This document shows positions 10,791-20,949 of a stretch of 64,000 nucleotides of DNA, one piece after another. The notes beneath the pieces were generated by a model. It did not search any database. It had not been told where the DNA came from and worked only from the letters and a program-made list of their open reading frames with translations. Numbering within the stretch: position 1 is the stretch's first letter; the number at the start of each line of letters is the position of its first letter. The translations under genes and the position numbers were made by a program. This DNA is from Strongylocentrotus droebachiensis (lineage: Eukaryota; Echinodermata; Echinoidea; Camarodonta; Strongylocentrotidae): assembly GCA_035222895.1 (NCBI GenBank), contig JAVYIG010007238.1, positions 1 through 64,000 of the forward strand, in the 5' to 3' direction.

Positions 10791-12800
10791 GTGACAAAGG
10801 AATGATTGAGTTTGACCCTCCATGGATAATATAATATACATCAAAGACAATTTTCAGAATACCAACTTTATAACAATACTAGCATCCATTATCATCACTT
10901 AAAGGTAGTGTATCCCTTATGTAGTCATTTTGTTAGAATTTTTAGAATTTGTTTACTCTCTAGATTTCACTGCACTGTCAGACACTGTCGAGTGAGTGAC
11001 TGAATTTTTTTAGTTTGTTGATATAGTAAAAATTAGCTGAAAATGGTACATTATCATTTTTACACATCGATGACCCGCTTCTTATAATTACCACAATTTA
11101 ACTTTTTGAGTTTTAACCCAGCAGAAAATATATGACTATGCGGTACATGGGTCTGCACCTTCTAGGTGTATTTTTCCAAAAGCCTGTTTACCAGTTCTTA
11201 TCTTCTAAGAGGAGTTTTTAGTTAAGGTGTTATCTCTGGTTTAACATAAGATTTACATAATTTAATATGTTCAGCCTGCAAAAAGGACAGACTACTTTTC
11301 AGACAAACTTCAACATTTAGTCAGAATGTCATTTTTTTCAAATGATTTCTGTTGGTCGAAATCTCCATATTCATATTGGGATTAATTTACAGACTCACCT
11401 CTGAATACTAACATTTTCCATTCCTTTATTTTGATTCTGTACCTTACTAACTGAATCATGACAAGAAATTATAGGTCAAAATGTAGTAAATTACATTTTT
11501 CATATCCTCAAACTTATTTAACTTTAAGCAAAACCCATTCCTATCAAAATGACACTTACTAGAATCTAAACCTATTTTTACAAAAATAACACAATTAATT
11601 AGCACAGTTTGCATTCTGGCAGCTTACTTTCATCACCAGTGTTTTCAGGGGAGGTAACAGTTGATTGGGCAGGAGGTCCTGAATGAAATAAAAAACGATA
11701 GAGAAATATGTATAAAAGCTTTTTTATAGTCAAGGTGAAAGACAAATTTAACATCTTTATAATCAGCAAGAGAGGTGAGGGGGGGGGGGGGGTGCACAAT
11801 TATTACTGAATTAACCATAATGCACTTATGATCCTGTATAGTTATAAAGATTCACATTTATATAAAATTGTCACTAATATTGTCAATCTATTGGTCTCAG
11901 AATCATATATATCTATATTCACAAATGAAACTCATTACATTATTCAATTCAATTCAATTCAATTTCTGTGTTATTAAAAAATATACCAAATAAAAAGTCT
12001 GAAGACTGACAATATTTGGTTCACATTGTATCATATAAAAATGCACTAAAATCAATAGATTACAAAATTTAGTAAGTTACGGTAGGAAAAAACATCACCC
12101 ACAAAAAATGATTGTATAATTGTAAAATGGTATCAATACTACTACAAAATAATGATATTCGATTAAAATTGATAATTGATATATTTAATGTGAAGGATAA
12201 GCTTACTATATATTTGAAGAAAATCATGGAGATTATCACTTTTTCAGTAAATTGAGAAAGAAAGAAGATAGAGTGACATAGCGGAAGAGGGGAAGGGGGA
12301 TAGGATAAAGAGAGATAAAATTTGAAAGAGAGAAGGGGAAAAAAGACAAGAGAAAGATTAGGAATGAGAGAAGAGAGAAAAAGGCAGAGAGTTCAATTTA
12401 TGACAAAACAATGTAAGCAAATGAATGAGAAAAGTAGAGAATTGAGTTGATTCAGCTTAAAGGTATAGTTGAGTTCTTGTGAGGGACTGCAAATGCCTTC
12501 AATGTGCATGGTTATTGCTCTTATTCTTATTCCTAGTGCCCTTGCTATGAAGGTAATTTTAGACCCCAAAATGAGTGAATTTAGATTGAATACGATCATA
12601 CCAATTCAGCTCCACTTTAAAAAAAATATGGTGACTGTTAATTAATGAATTAATTAATAATAACAATACACAGGCCGGTTGGTTATAACCAACACGTAAA
12701 AGCTATAAAAAAGGGCCAATATTGATGGCAGGTCATCAGTACCAGATGGTTTCGCCCTGCGAGCTGAAGCTAGGCGAAGAAGGTCCATCAACTTCACTTT
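10791..12800. other. Introns of the unrecognised gene; simple repeats only
   Basis: Apart from the 51-nt exon at 11628 and the terminal-exon candidate at 12820, this holds a (TTCAA)n tract near 11943, a purine-rich stretch 12240-12400 and a G-run near 11778. No other feature is supported. Confidence 0.5.
11628..11678 (-). CDS. Small symmetric exon, 17 codons (duplicate of exon at 10238)
   Basis: Acceptor TTTCATTCAG ends just above 11678 and donor GAAA|GTAAGC follows 11628. The exon is 51 nt, phase 1 at both ends, and reads PPAQSTVTSPENTGDE. The acceptor region and first half nearly match the exon at 10238-10336, so one is a tandem copy of the other. It most likely belongs to the acidic-tail gene above. 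Confidence 0.5.
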
Positions 12801-12819
12801 TTCAACAGTTAGCACTCCC

Positions 12820-15548
12820 TCAGACAATCTCCTCATCGTCACCATGTTCTTCTTCACACGTCTTCTTTTCATCTGCAGTACAAAGAAAATATGAAAAGAA
12901 AAATATGGTTACAAAATCGAACGGGATGATCGTATTTGCAAAACGATGGAGCGAGGTGTCAGCGACGAGGGAGCGAAGTGGGTCTGTGAGGGGCTCATGC
13001 AGAACCCACTCTTAGAATAGGAAGCATTTGCAATTTTAGAACCACATTAAGCGCATTTTCAGGCACTCCCTGGAGTATATGACTGAAAAATTGCTTTCTC
13101 CTACCCCCTCCAAGAGTAGGGAAAAAAAATATTTTTCAGTTTTTCCCCTCCCGCGCAAAGCGCAGAAGCTCTGACGTTTCATTAAATCCTTAGAGAAAAA
13201 AGACGATTCGTAGTACTGTTTTTGACTCTTAATCCTTGTCTTAATTCAGTTTCCGCCCTCCCGTGAAAAGACGTTTCATTAAATTATTACCCTTAATCCT
13301 TGTCTGAATTCATTTTCGCCAAAGGTTTTCATTAAATTATTAGAGAAAGACGACGATTCATTGTATTGTGTCCTTGTCTGAGTTCAGTTTTTCCCCTCCC
13401 GCGAAGCTCGGAAGCTCAGACGTTTCATTAAATTATTAGAGAAAGAAGACAATTCGTTGTACCGTTCTTGACTCTTAATCCTAGTCTGAATTCAGTTGCC
13501 CCCCCCCCCTCCAGCGCGAAAGTTTTGATGTTTTATTAAATCATTAGAGAAAGCCTGAAAGACAATTCGTTGTTTTAAATTGTTTTTCGTCTCATTTTAA
13601 TCCTTGTCTGAATTCAGTTTCTCCCCTCCCGCGCGAAGCTTTGAAGGTTCATTAAATCATTACTCTAATCCTTGTCTGCATGAAGCGAAGCGCGGTGGCT
13701 TTCACGTTTCATTAAATTATCACTTTCATCTGTATCTTGTTCTGGTTCCTCATCAGCGCTAGCACTCACTTGTTTTGGCGGGCGCGACTGTGCTAGTTTA
13801 TAAGGTGTCTGAAGGAACGTTTCCTTTTCATCTTTCGTACAGTTGCGTGATTTTGTTTTCTTCCTTTCTGCCAACAAATCCCAGTTCTGATGTATGGTCT
13901 GTACGTTAGGAACTGAAGCTTCAGGAAATAATTTTGGTCACCACACATCATGAACAGTTTTCCATGTGATGCCTTTCCTTTTACAGTATTGTTGAAATTC
14001 AACTATTACCTGGTTTGTAATAGTTTCAGTGCAAGTTTGAGTGTTCAAATTATTATTCAACCATTCTGGGGTGACACCAATCTTTGAGCATGCTGGTCCA
14101 ATTTCATCTGCCTGCTGACTTTTTGAAAGTTCTTTCATTTCCTGCATCAACAGCAGAAAGTCATTAGACTTCTCAGCTTTTGCAACATAACGCTTGACTT
14201 TTGCGATGACTCCAGTGACATTCGGTGGTTGTTTGAGGCCAAGCGATTCGAAGATGGGAGGCAGTCCTTGTCTGTAGCTGTTTTCAGAAGCATCAACTGC
14301 ACTTCGTATGACTTCAAGCAAAGCAAATGTTGGAGTACCGGTAGGCTTTGAAGTCCAGTGATCTGAAAAATACAGTAAAAATATGTTTTACAATTTATGA
14401 AATAAAATACCTATTTCATTTTATTGATATCTAATTTATTTAATTTTGAGAAAAATGGGGTGCACATCATGCATTATATGCAATCAATCATTACATATAA
14501 TATTCTTAAAAACAAATTAACTTTGATTTATAGTTTATTTTTCAAGCCAACAAGCAAAAATCTTGTTATTTATTCATGTCTGTATAATAATATACTGAGA
14601 ATTAAAACAATCAACTACAAGTGTGGATGCCAAACTAATGCAAGAGTGCCATCTCTTGTCGGTTTTGAAATTTAATAAGTTAGAGAGGAGGAAAAGCGAA
14701 AAAGATCACTGGCAGTATTAACCCTTGGAAACAAGACAGAATTTTAACCTCTTCTCCCTACTTCATATTTCCGTTTTTGATCTTGATTTGTTTGGACAAC
14801 AATTGGAATGGATGCAATCATTATATAATAGCATTGTGATCGACCTGGCGTGAACGTGAAATGTGGCCACAGTAAAGGCTTCAAAATTTAAGTTTTTGAG
14901 ACATTATTATTGGCAGTCGACAACTGATTTGTACACATGCAATTGCTACAGTAGACTAGGGTACGTTGATTGATGATGTAGTCTATGTGTGTATATATAT
15001 AGCGTCAGATTACGAGATAGAGGATGGAACAGAGCTGAGAAGAGCGTTGAAACTAGAATTATGTGGACTTGGGTTTGTGGCCAGTCAAGGTGATCGTGAT
15101 CAACAAGGGACCAGTCTGATAAATGAGACTATGAATAGAGCACGATATCACTCGTGGGTGTATTTGAATTGAATTGATGACGTGATTGGACAGAATACAG
15201 AGAATTAATGTCGAGGTGTAGAGTAGACCTCTTCTCTAGGCCTAGACCTATAGAAATGGAGAACTAGATAGACTAATTCAAAGTCATTTTGCACCCACAA
15301 CAAGTAAAAAAAAACTCTCTTTTTATTCAATTTTATTAATTTAAACAAGGGACTGAAAGCACATTTCAGTCTCAAATATATTATCACTTTGCCATCTCAA
15401 AGTTTCACAGTGGTTAAAATACACTTTAATAAACAATAAATTAGATTCATAACTTACCAGGACAAATTCCTTCATTGATAAGAAGTGCAATTTCTTCTCT
15501 TGTCCAGTCAGCAAACTGAAGTATCTGATCATCATGGTCGTCAGCCAT
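12820..15548 (-). CDS. Uncharacterised protein gene with acidic tail (exons 15458-15548, 13724-14362, 12820-12872)
   Basis: Exon 1 (15458-15548, ATG at 15548) encodes MADDHDDQILQFADWTREEI and ends TGTCCTG|GTAAGT. Exon 2 begins at 14362 after TTTTTCAG and reads HWTSKPTGTPTFALLEVI onward for 140 codons to a TGA at 13938-13940. The same frame then stays open for 71 more codons with an acidic stretch (SADEEPEQDTDE) to a possible donor at 13724 (GAAA|GTGATA). A third exon starting at 12872 joins in phase and gives EKKTCEEEHGDDEEIV before a TGA at 12820-12822. I recognise no domain. The TGA may be the true end, a decayed codon, a sequencing error or a readthrough codon. Sequence above 15548 is the likely promoter. 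Confidence 0.5.
13130..13724. repeat. Minisatellite, about 6 degenerate units, built around TTTCATTAAATTATT
   Basis: Units contain CCCTCCCGCGCGAAGCTC, then GTTTCATTAAATTATTAG, then a segment TTAATCCTTGTCTGAATTCAG. Unit length is variable, about 80-125 bp. The rightmost unit runs into the end of the coding exon at 13724, so the array appears to have grown from that exon/intron junction. Confidence 0.75.
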
Positions 15549-15999
15549 GACCCAAGTCCCAAATTGGCCCAATGGCAATGCAGTGGCTTGCAATTGCAGC
15601 GGTGGTGATTTAACTCTCATATCCCTGCCTGGCCTGGATCACCGTCACAGTTATTTTCTTATGTGTTTCACAAATTATTCAGAAAAACCGATCATATGAT
15701 AAGAATCTGCAGACTTTCAGCTACATCACAGTATATTTGTATTTTTAAAAGATGTCAGACTTGAGGATTTATGACGATTTTCCGAGAAACCATTCAACAG
15801 GCCATAACATTCCACAGGGACTGAATTTCAGAGTTACAAAAAGTTTGGTGACCCCAGTACAGTTGTGTTTACCTTGAGTGTAAACAACAAATCGATTTAA
15901 TGAGTGAAACACATGAGGGTATTCCATTATTTGTAGGGGATTTTTATAAATTGAGGTGCATTTTCACCACGCAGAATAACAGTGCAAGTCAATGGGCGA

Positions 16000-16400
16000 T
16001 CAGCAGGCCATGTCACACATGGCTGAAAAGACAATATTCTAATTAAATAATTTAACATATTTCCCACATGCCTATAACAATGAAACTACACAGAATTGTA
16101 GTTAAAGGTATGCTTGAAATAGAATAGGCCTAGACCCTGGCCTATGTGAAATAAAAATATAAAAATATTGTTTAGACCCTAGCTTTTTTTAAATAAATTT
16201 ACAAAAATTGCTATTTCTACCAACTGACTGCTGTTGTGTGTGTGTGTGCACATGCAGTGTGATCACCCTATTGTTATAACTTTGAGGAATTCTTTAATAA
16301 GAAAAGGGGGAATTAAACAATTTAAAGACTCTAGGGCATAGGTTTAGTCCACCCCAAAATCAATGCTCACGCAAGGCCATGGCCAAGTCACAAACACATA
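16000..16400. other. Intergenic, (GT)n tract only
   Basis: A short (TG)n at about 16235 and anonymous sequence. Confidence 0.4.
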
Positions 16401-16406
16401 CAAAAT

Positions 16407-16989
16407 ACTAGAAATGCAATCGTGTCACAACGATGTGCGTGCAATGACGCCGTGTTTCTACGTGTCAAACGAAAGAGCTTCTCTCGGACTATCCAGAGCA
16501 ATTTGCACGAGGTCTGTAGCTTCTGTGATATTGGAGATAGGTAGGGCGAAAGAAAGGCATCAACAGTGACCTTGATGGGATGGTACTATGCCTACGAAGT
16601 TTGAAAGAAATTGGGATAGGGGAAAGAACCTAGAAAGGGCTCGCAAGCACTGCGTGCACAAACCAATGGGATTTGGTGCATGTTTGACATTGCAATCAAG
16701 TTCGTTCTGGGGGCCAAAAGCGTGAACCCGATATGCCCCATAGACAATGCGTGTAATGAATGGGCGGAAAATGTGCAGGATCTGTATTATGGCCGGAGTT
16801 AAAATTTTTTTTCTCTCTCTCTTTACGTCTCTTTATGGGCCGTATTTGGTATCATTAGAAAGAGAATTTCATGGTTGTTATTGTAAACCACTCTCTTTTT
16901 TTCTATGATAATCCTATCGAAACACGTGATGTAAAATAGATGTATAGGACAAAATGGCCCTTGACCAATTTCAAAAATCCGGCCAAGAT
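16407..16989 (+). mobile_element. Truncated copy of the 35281-37144 element
   Basis: About 580 bp are nearly identical to 35281-35870, starting CTAGAAATGCAATCGTGTCA. Relative to the longer copy it lacks about 15 bp near 16950 and everything beyond the shared text CAAAAATCCGGCCA. High identity implies recent activity. Confidence 0.8.
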
Positions 16990-17062
16990 CATAGGGATCA
17001 AGCCGTCTGCTCCCATCCATGGGATACTGCTCAGCAACAGCCATCTTGGAGAAGTCAAGCAC
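16990..17062 (-). pseudogene. Orphan exon-like fragment abutting the truncated element
   Basis: After the acceptor TATTTCCTGTAG the minus strand reads VLDFSKMAVAEQYPMDGSRR then LDPYDL, with a good ATG context (CAAGATGGC) at 17044. The frame runs straight into the transposon copy without a splice donor, so the insertion may have cut off an exon. No family was recognised. Confidence 0.35.
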
Positions 17063-17559
17063 CTACAGGAAATACAGATGATGAATGAGATAAAGGAGAC
17101 ATATAAGGTTCATTTTATTTCTTTCTTTCACAACATTTTTACATATAATAATAGAACAAAAAACAGCATAAGAAAAAAAAACAATTTAAGTGCAATTTTA
17201 AGTCGATATATAATCCAAATGAAAGAAAGTGGAGACCTTAGAAAAGCTGGGCTTGTAAGAGCAAGGTCCCCATATAACATAATCCATTAATGTTTCACTT
17301 TTTAAAAAAATTTCAAAGTTATCAAAAACTACACATGATTAAATATGGGGGAAATATTTACAAAAGGGATAGCTTGAAATGTGAAAAGGAGAGGATGAAA
17401 ATATATACAAAGGGATCAAGAGGAAAAAAGCAAACTGGAACGAGAAAAACAACAAAACAGAGAAAAAAACAGAGAAAGAAGAAATTATATGTATATAGGG
17501 GAAAATGGTATTAGGTGTAAAGAAAAAGAAAAAATAGAAGAGAGGAGGGGGGGGGGGGG

Positions 17560-19420
17560 GGGTGAGAGAATGTGAAATGCTGACATTTATATTGAATAAT
17601 CAAACATAACAAAAACAAAAAGATAATGCACGTTATCAATAACAATTGATAAATTATTTCCTAATATCATTTCTGGTGATATAATTTTTACGTTAATTGT
17701 CGACATAGTTACTCAATAAATGTAATTTCAATTTGCGTTTAAAACCAAAGACACTGACAGATCTAGTTACATTGATAGGGAGTGAGTTCCAAAACTTGGG
17801 ACCAGTACAAGCCAGCGTCTTCAGAGCAAAAGCAGTTCTTACACGTGGAATATGAAGTGCAGTTGCCTGCCTTGTATTATAGCTATGAATTTGATTGTTC
17901 TTTCGAAATATTTGTATTAACACATTTGGGAGAGTACCATTTTCAAAACCATACATAATTGCGCCTAACTGTATAAAGTAAATGTCTTCAACCTTCAATA
18001 GCTTATTACTGTAGAACAAAACATTAGTATGAGCACGATAGCTCGCATTAAAAACAACTCTAACCACCCTCTTTTGGGCAACACAAATCTTATCTAATTG
18101 TGTTTTCAATGACTTCCCCCATGCCAGCACTCCATAATTGAGATAAGGCAAAATTAAAGTAGAATACAAAATAAGCAAAATTTCTTGTGGGACAAAAGAA
18201 CTTAATTTATAAATTACACCAGTATTTCTAGACACGACTTTACAAATATTAGTACAATGAGATGCCCAAGACAGCTTCTCATCAATATGTAGCCCAAGAA
18301 ACTTGGTGGAAGTTACTCTCACAACATTAACATCATAAAAAAAAACATTTCCAGGTACATCCTTTAGGGAGTTACTAAAAAACATATAGTTTGTCTTTTG
18401 AAGATTCAAGGACAACTTATTTGCATGAATCCACAAAATAACTTTTTTTAATTCAATATTAACTGTATCTAATAAAACTTCAGGGTTTTTATGAGAAAAA
18501 AATACACTTGAATCATCTGCAAAAAATATGAAAGATAGTATATCAGATGAAAGATAAAAATCATTAATATATAATATAAAAAGAAGGGGGCCAAGAAGGG
18601 ACCCCTGAGGGACCCCACAAGATATAGTTTGATGACTTGAGTCAGTTCCATTTAATGATACATATTGTTTTCTGCCTGTTAAATAGCTCCTGAACCAGCT
18701 AAGAGCGATGCCCCTCACTCCATAATATGACAATTTACTTATTAAAATTTCATGATCAACCGTATCAAACGCCTTAGAGAAATCCAAAAATATACCAATT
18801 GTATGAAGGTGATCATCTAGTGCTTGAGCAATTTTATCAACAAAGTGTAAAATTGCATGTATAGTGGTGTGCTTTTCACGAAAGCCAAATTGGAATTTTG
18901 AAAATATTTCAGTCTTTTTTAAAAATATCACTGTTCTATCATATATAAGTTTTTCTAAAAGCTTTGAAAAGGATGTCAATAATGAAATGGGTCTATAATT
19001 ACTTAATGTTTGAGGATCACCCTTTTTAAATATTGGCACTACCTTAGCAATTTTCATTTGTCCTGGTACAATACCAGATAAGAAAGACAAATTATAAATA
19101 TGAACAAGTGGTATCACAATTCCATGTATAATATCCTTAATTAATTCATTTTTTATGCCATCAAAGCCAGGACTCTTATTACTTTTAAGCGAACTCACAA
19201 GTTTAAACAATTCTATTTCATTTGTGGGCATTAAAAATAGGCTATCTATATTGGGTTCTTGCATAAACTCAATAAAACTTTTCTGACATCTAGGAATAGA
19301 GTCCTGAAGTTTCAGCCCGACATTACAAAAATAATCATTAAAATTGTCCACAATAATTTGTCTTTGGTAGGCAGGAGGAAAGGATAGAGTCTAGAGATGG
19401 ATACTTGCTATCAAAATCAA
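17560..19420 (-). mobile_element. 5'-truncated non-LTR retrotransposon (jockey/CR1-like)
   Basis: Contains the RT ORF below, its 3' end around 17560-17690, and no endonuclease region. An in-frame TAG lies about 20 codons upstream of the ORF start, and unrelated sequence begins near 19420, consistent with 5' truncation on insertion. Confidence 0.8.
17693..19351 (-). CDS. Non-LTR retrotransposon reverse transcriptase, 552 codons open
   Basis: The frame is uninterrupted. It carries SPGFDGIKNELIKD (residues 60-73), FKKGDPQTLSNYRPISLL (108-125), LDFSKAFDTVDH (189-200), GVPQGSLLGPLLF (246-258) and the catalytic FADD (277-280, an F variant of YADD). The C-terminal part has the familiar PKFWNSLPINV (518-528) and a final FKRKLKLHLL. 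The first codon in this frame is GTG, so 19351 is just the open frame edge, not a true start. The N-terminal apurinic-type endonuclease is missing. It acts, or acted, in target-primed reverse transcription. The intact frame indicates a young insertion. Jockey, CR1 or Daphne-like clades are possible; the exact clade cannot be settled by eye. Confidence 0.9.
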   Translation of the reverse strand: MDNFNDYFCNVGLKLQDSIPRCQKSFIEFMQEPNIDSLFLMPTNEIELFKLVSSLKSNKSPGFDGIKNELIKDIIHGIVIPLVHIYNLSFLSGIVPGQMKIAKVVPIFKKGDPQTLSNYRPISLLTSFSKLLEKLIYDRTVIFLKKTEIFSKFQFGFREKHTTIHAILHFVDKIAQALDDHLHTIGIFLDFSKAFDTVDHEILISKLSYYGVRGIALSWFRSYLTGRKQYVSLNGTDSSHQTISCGVPQGSLLGPLLFILYINDFYLSSDILSFIFFADDSSVFFSHKNPEVLLDTVNIELKKVILWIHANKLSLNLQKTNYMFFSNSLKDVPGNVFFYDVNVVRVTSTKFLGLHIDEKLSWASHCTNICKVVSRNTGVIYKLSSFVPQEILLILYSTLILPYLNYGVLAWGKSLKTQLDKICVAQKRVVRVVFNASYRAHTNVLFYSNKLLKVEDIYFIQLGAIMYGFENGTLPNVLIQIFRKNNQIHSYNTRQATALHIPRVRTAFALKTLACTGPKFWNSLPINVTRSVSVFGFKRKLKLHLLSNYVDN

Positions 19421-19529
19421 ATTCTCATGATAATAATAATAAATCTGGAGTCAAATTAATACGAATACCGTCTCTTAGCACTTTACAGGTCTTTGTTGGA
19501 TGTGAGCACATTTGTTTAGAGAATTGTGG

Positions 19530-19625
19530 CAATAATAATAATAATGTACCAGTATTTATATATAGCACATTTTCCATAAAGAAATCTTGGTAGGTTATTC
19601 CACAGTTTGGGAGCAGCAGTTGTGA
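19530..19625 (-). mobile_element. Possible retroposon tail fragment
   Basis: An (AAT)n run followed by a TATATAGCACATTTTCC-like segment resembles the 3' ends of CR1-like retroposons in reverse. Weak support. Confidence 0.35.
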
Positions 19626-20629
19626 ATGCTCTGTCAATAGGTAGATTCAGAAGTCTTTGATGTGACTAAAACAACTTATATCATTGGAAATGGCTTGACA
19701 GAACATTTTCCACCCACCCTACCAAGTACCAACCCTACTGATTAAGGCATTTGAAGAGCCATGCTTTTCAGGGATTTTTTTTTATCTGAAGGTCTTCCAC
19801 ACTTGCATAATAAACAATTAACGCTCACAAACTATTTTTCATCTCTTCCCGGAACTCAACCTTCTCTTTACATAAGTTAAGAAACTTAAAAGGGAGTGCA
19901 GCATGATGAGACTGTGTCTTTTCCGTGGCCTGACTCCGGCCAATTGGGTGTAAAACGACTACGGACAACGTGAGCGCAGTATTCACGTGCAAAATACATG
20001 AAACCGAAACGCAAGGAGAACTTTGGTCTGTTTCGCAAACGCTAGCACACGTTGACCGTTATCAAGTCCATTCGTTTACGTGCAGTTGTCCAATAGGCAA
20101 TAGAAGTCGTAGATGCCGTTAACCAGTATTTGCCATGCTACACCCCTTCCAAGTCTTCAGATTTTTTTTTCTAGCTTCATTGCCATTGGTGAAGCGGCGC
20201 GGTATCCTCCGAACGAATGATCCTTTTTTTTGGGTGGGGTTGCTCCAAATTAATTGTCTGTTTCACTATCAGTCAGATATATCAGAAAACGTAAGAACTA
20301 AAATTCAATCAATAATAGAACAACAAAATTATTGAGCAATATGCAACCAACAATTAACGCAAAGCAAATGGAAACTGCTCGTACTAGTCTGACTCCGCTG
20401 TGAGCTGTGCCCGAGCCTAGGCGCCCACCACCCCAGTGCTCCCGGCCCCCCTGCGCGCTCCACGCTACTCACGGCTTCTGACAATCAATTTTCAGGAAGT
20501 AGACCTAGGTCTAAGGAATTACCGGTAAGAAACATGATAGCAATGTTCCAATTTTATTTATATTCATCAAGTAGCAAGAAAAATGTATAACAGGATAAAT
20601 AAACGAATTATAAAACAATTGAAACTTAC

Positions 20630-20669
20630 CTTCAGCTTCAGGGAAGGTTACGATGGTAAAAGATGACAT
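20630..20669 (-). CDS. Orphan first coding exon (13 codons plus one base)
   Basis: ATG at 20669 opens MSSFTIVTFPEAE, followed by GAAG|GTAAGT at 20630, a strong donor in phase 1. Short N-termini of the FTIV-F type begin a class of uncharacterised invertebrate proteins, but I cannot name it. Phase 1 is compatible with the exons at 14362, 12872, 11678 and 10336, so this could be an alternative first exon of that gene, with the RT element lying in its intron. Confidence 0.45.
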
Positions 20670-20949
20670 TGAACTTTGACTTGAAGTTTGAGCAAAATTT
20701 CAAGTCGAGGCGCGGCGACGGGGAAATCACCAATGACGTCATCAGACAAGCAAGCCAAATTTGGCGAGAAACCGTCATTTATTGTATTTGTGATTTATGA
20801 AGTGAAATATGTTACACAACTTGATTTCAAGATCATCAAGTAAAGTAGCTATTTGCAATTATAAATCGTTAGTCATGATTTTATCGAATGCTCCGATAGT
20901 TTCTTAATCGGAGTACTCTCTTCTCGCTCAAAACTATATAAGTTTGTCT

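Noticed and set aside
12722-13015. 97-codon plus-strand ORF
   Set aside because: It overlaps the minus-strand exon candidate and has no splice or family support; the Ser-rich translation is a shadow.
14424-14675. 83-codon plus-strand ORF between exons
   Set aside because: AT-rich, no codon bias, no splice signals; lies in an intron of the minus-strand gene.
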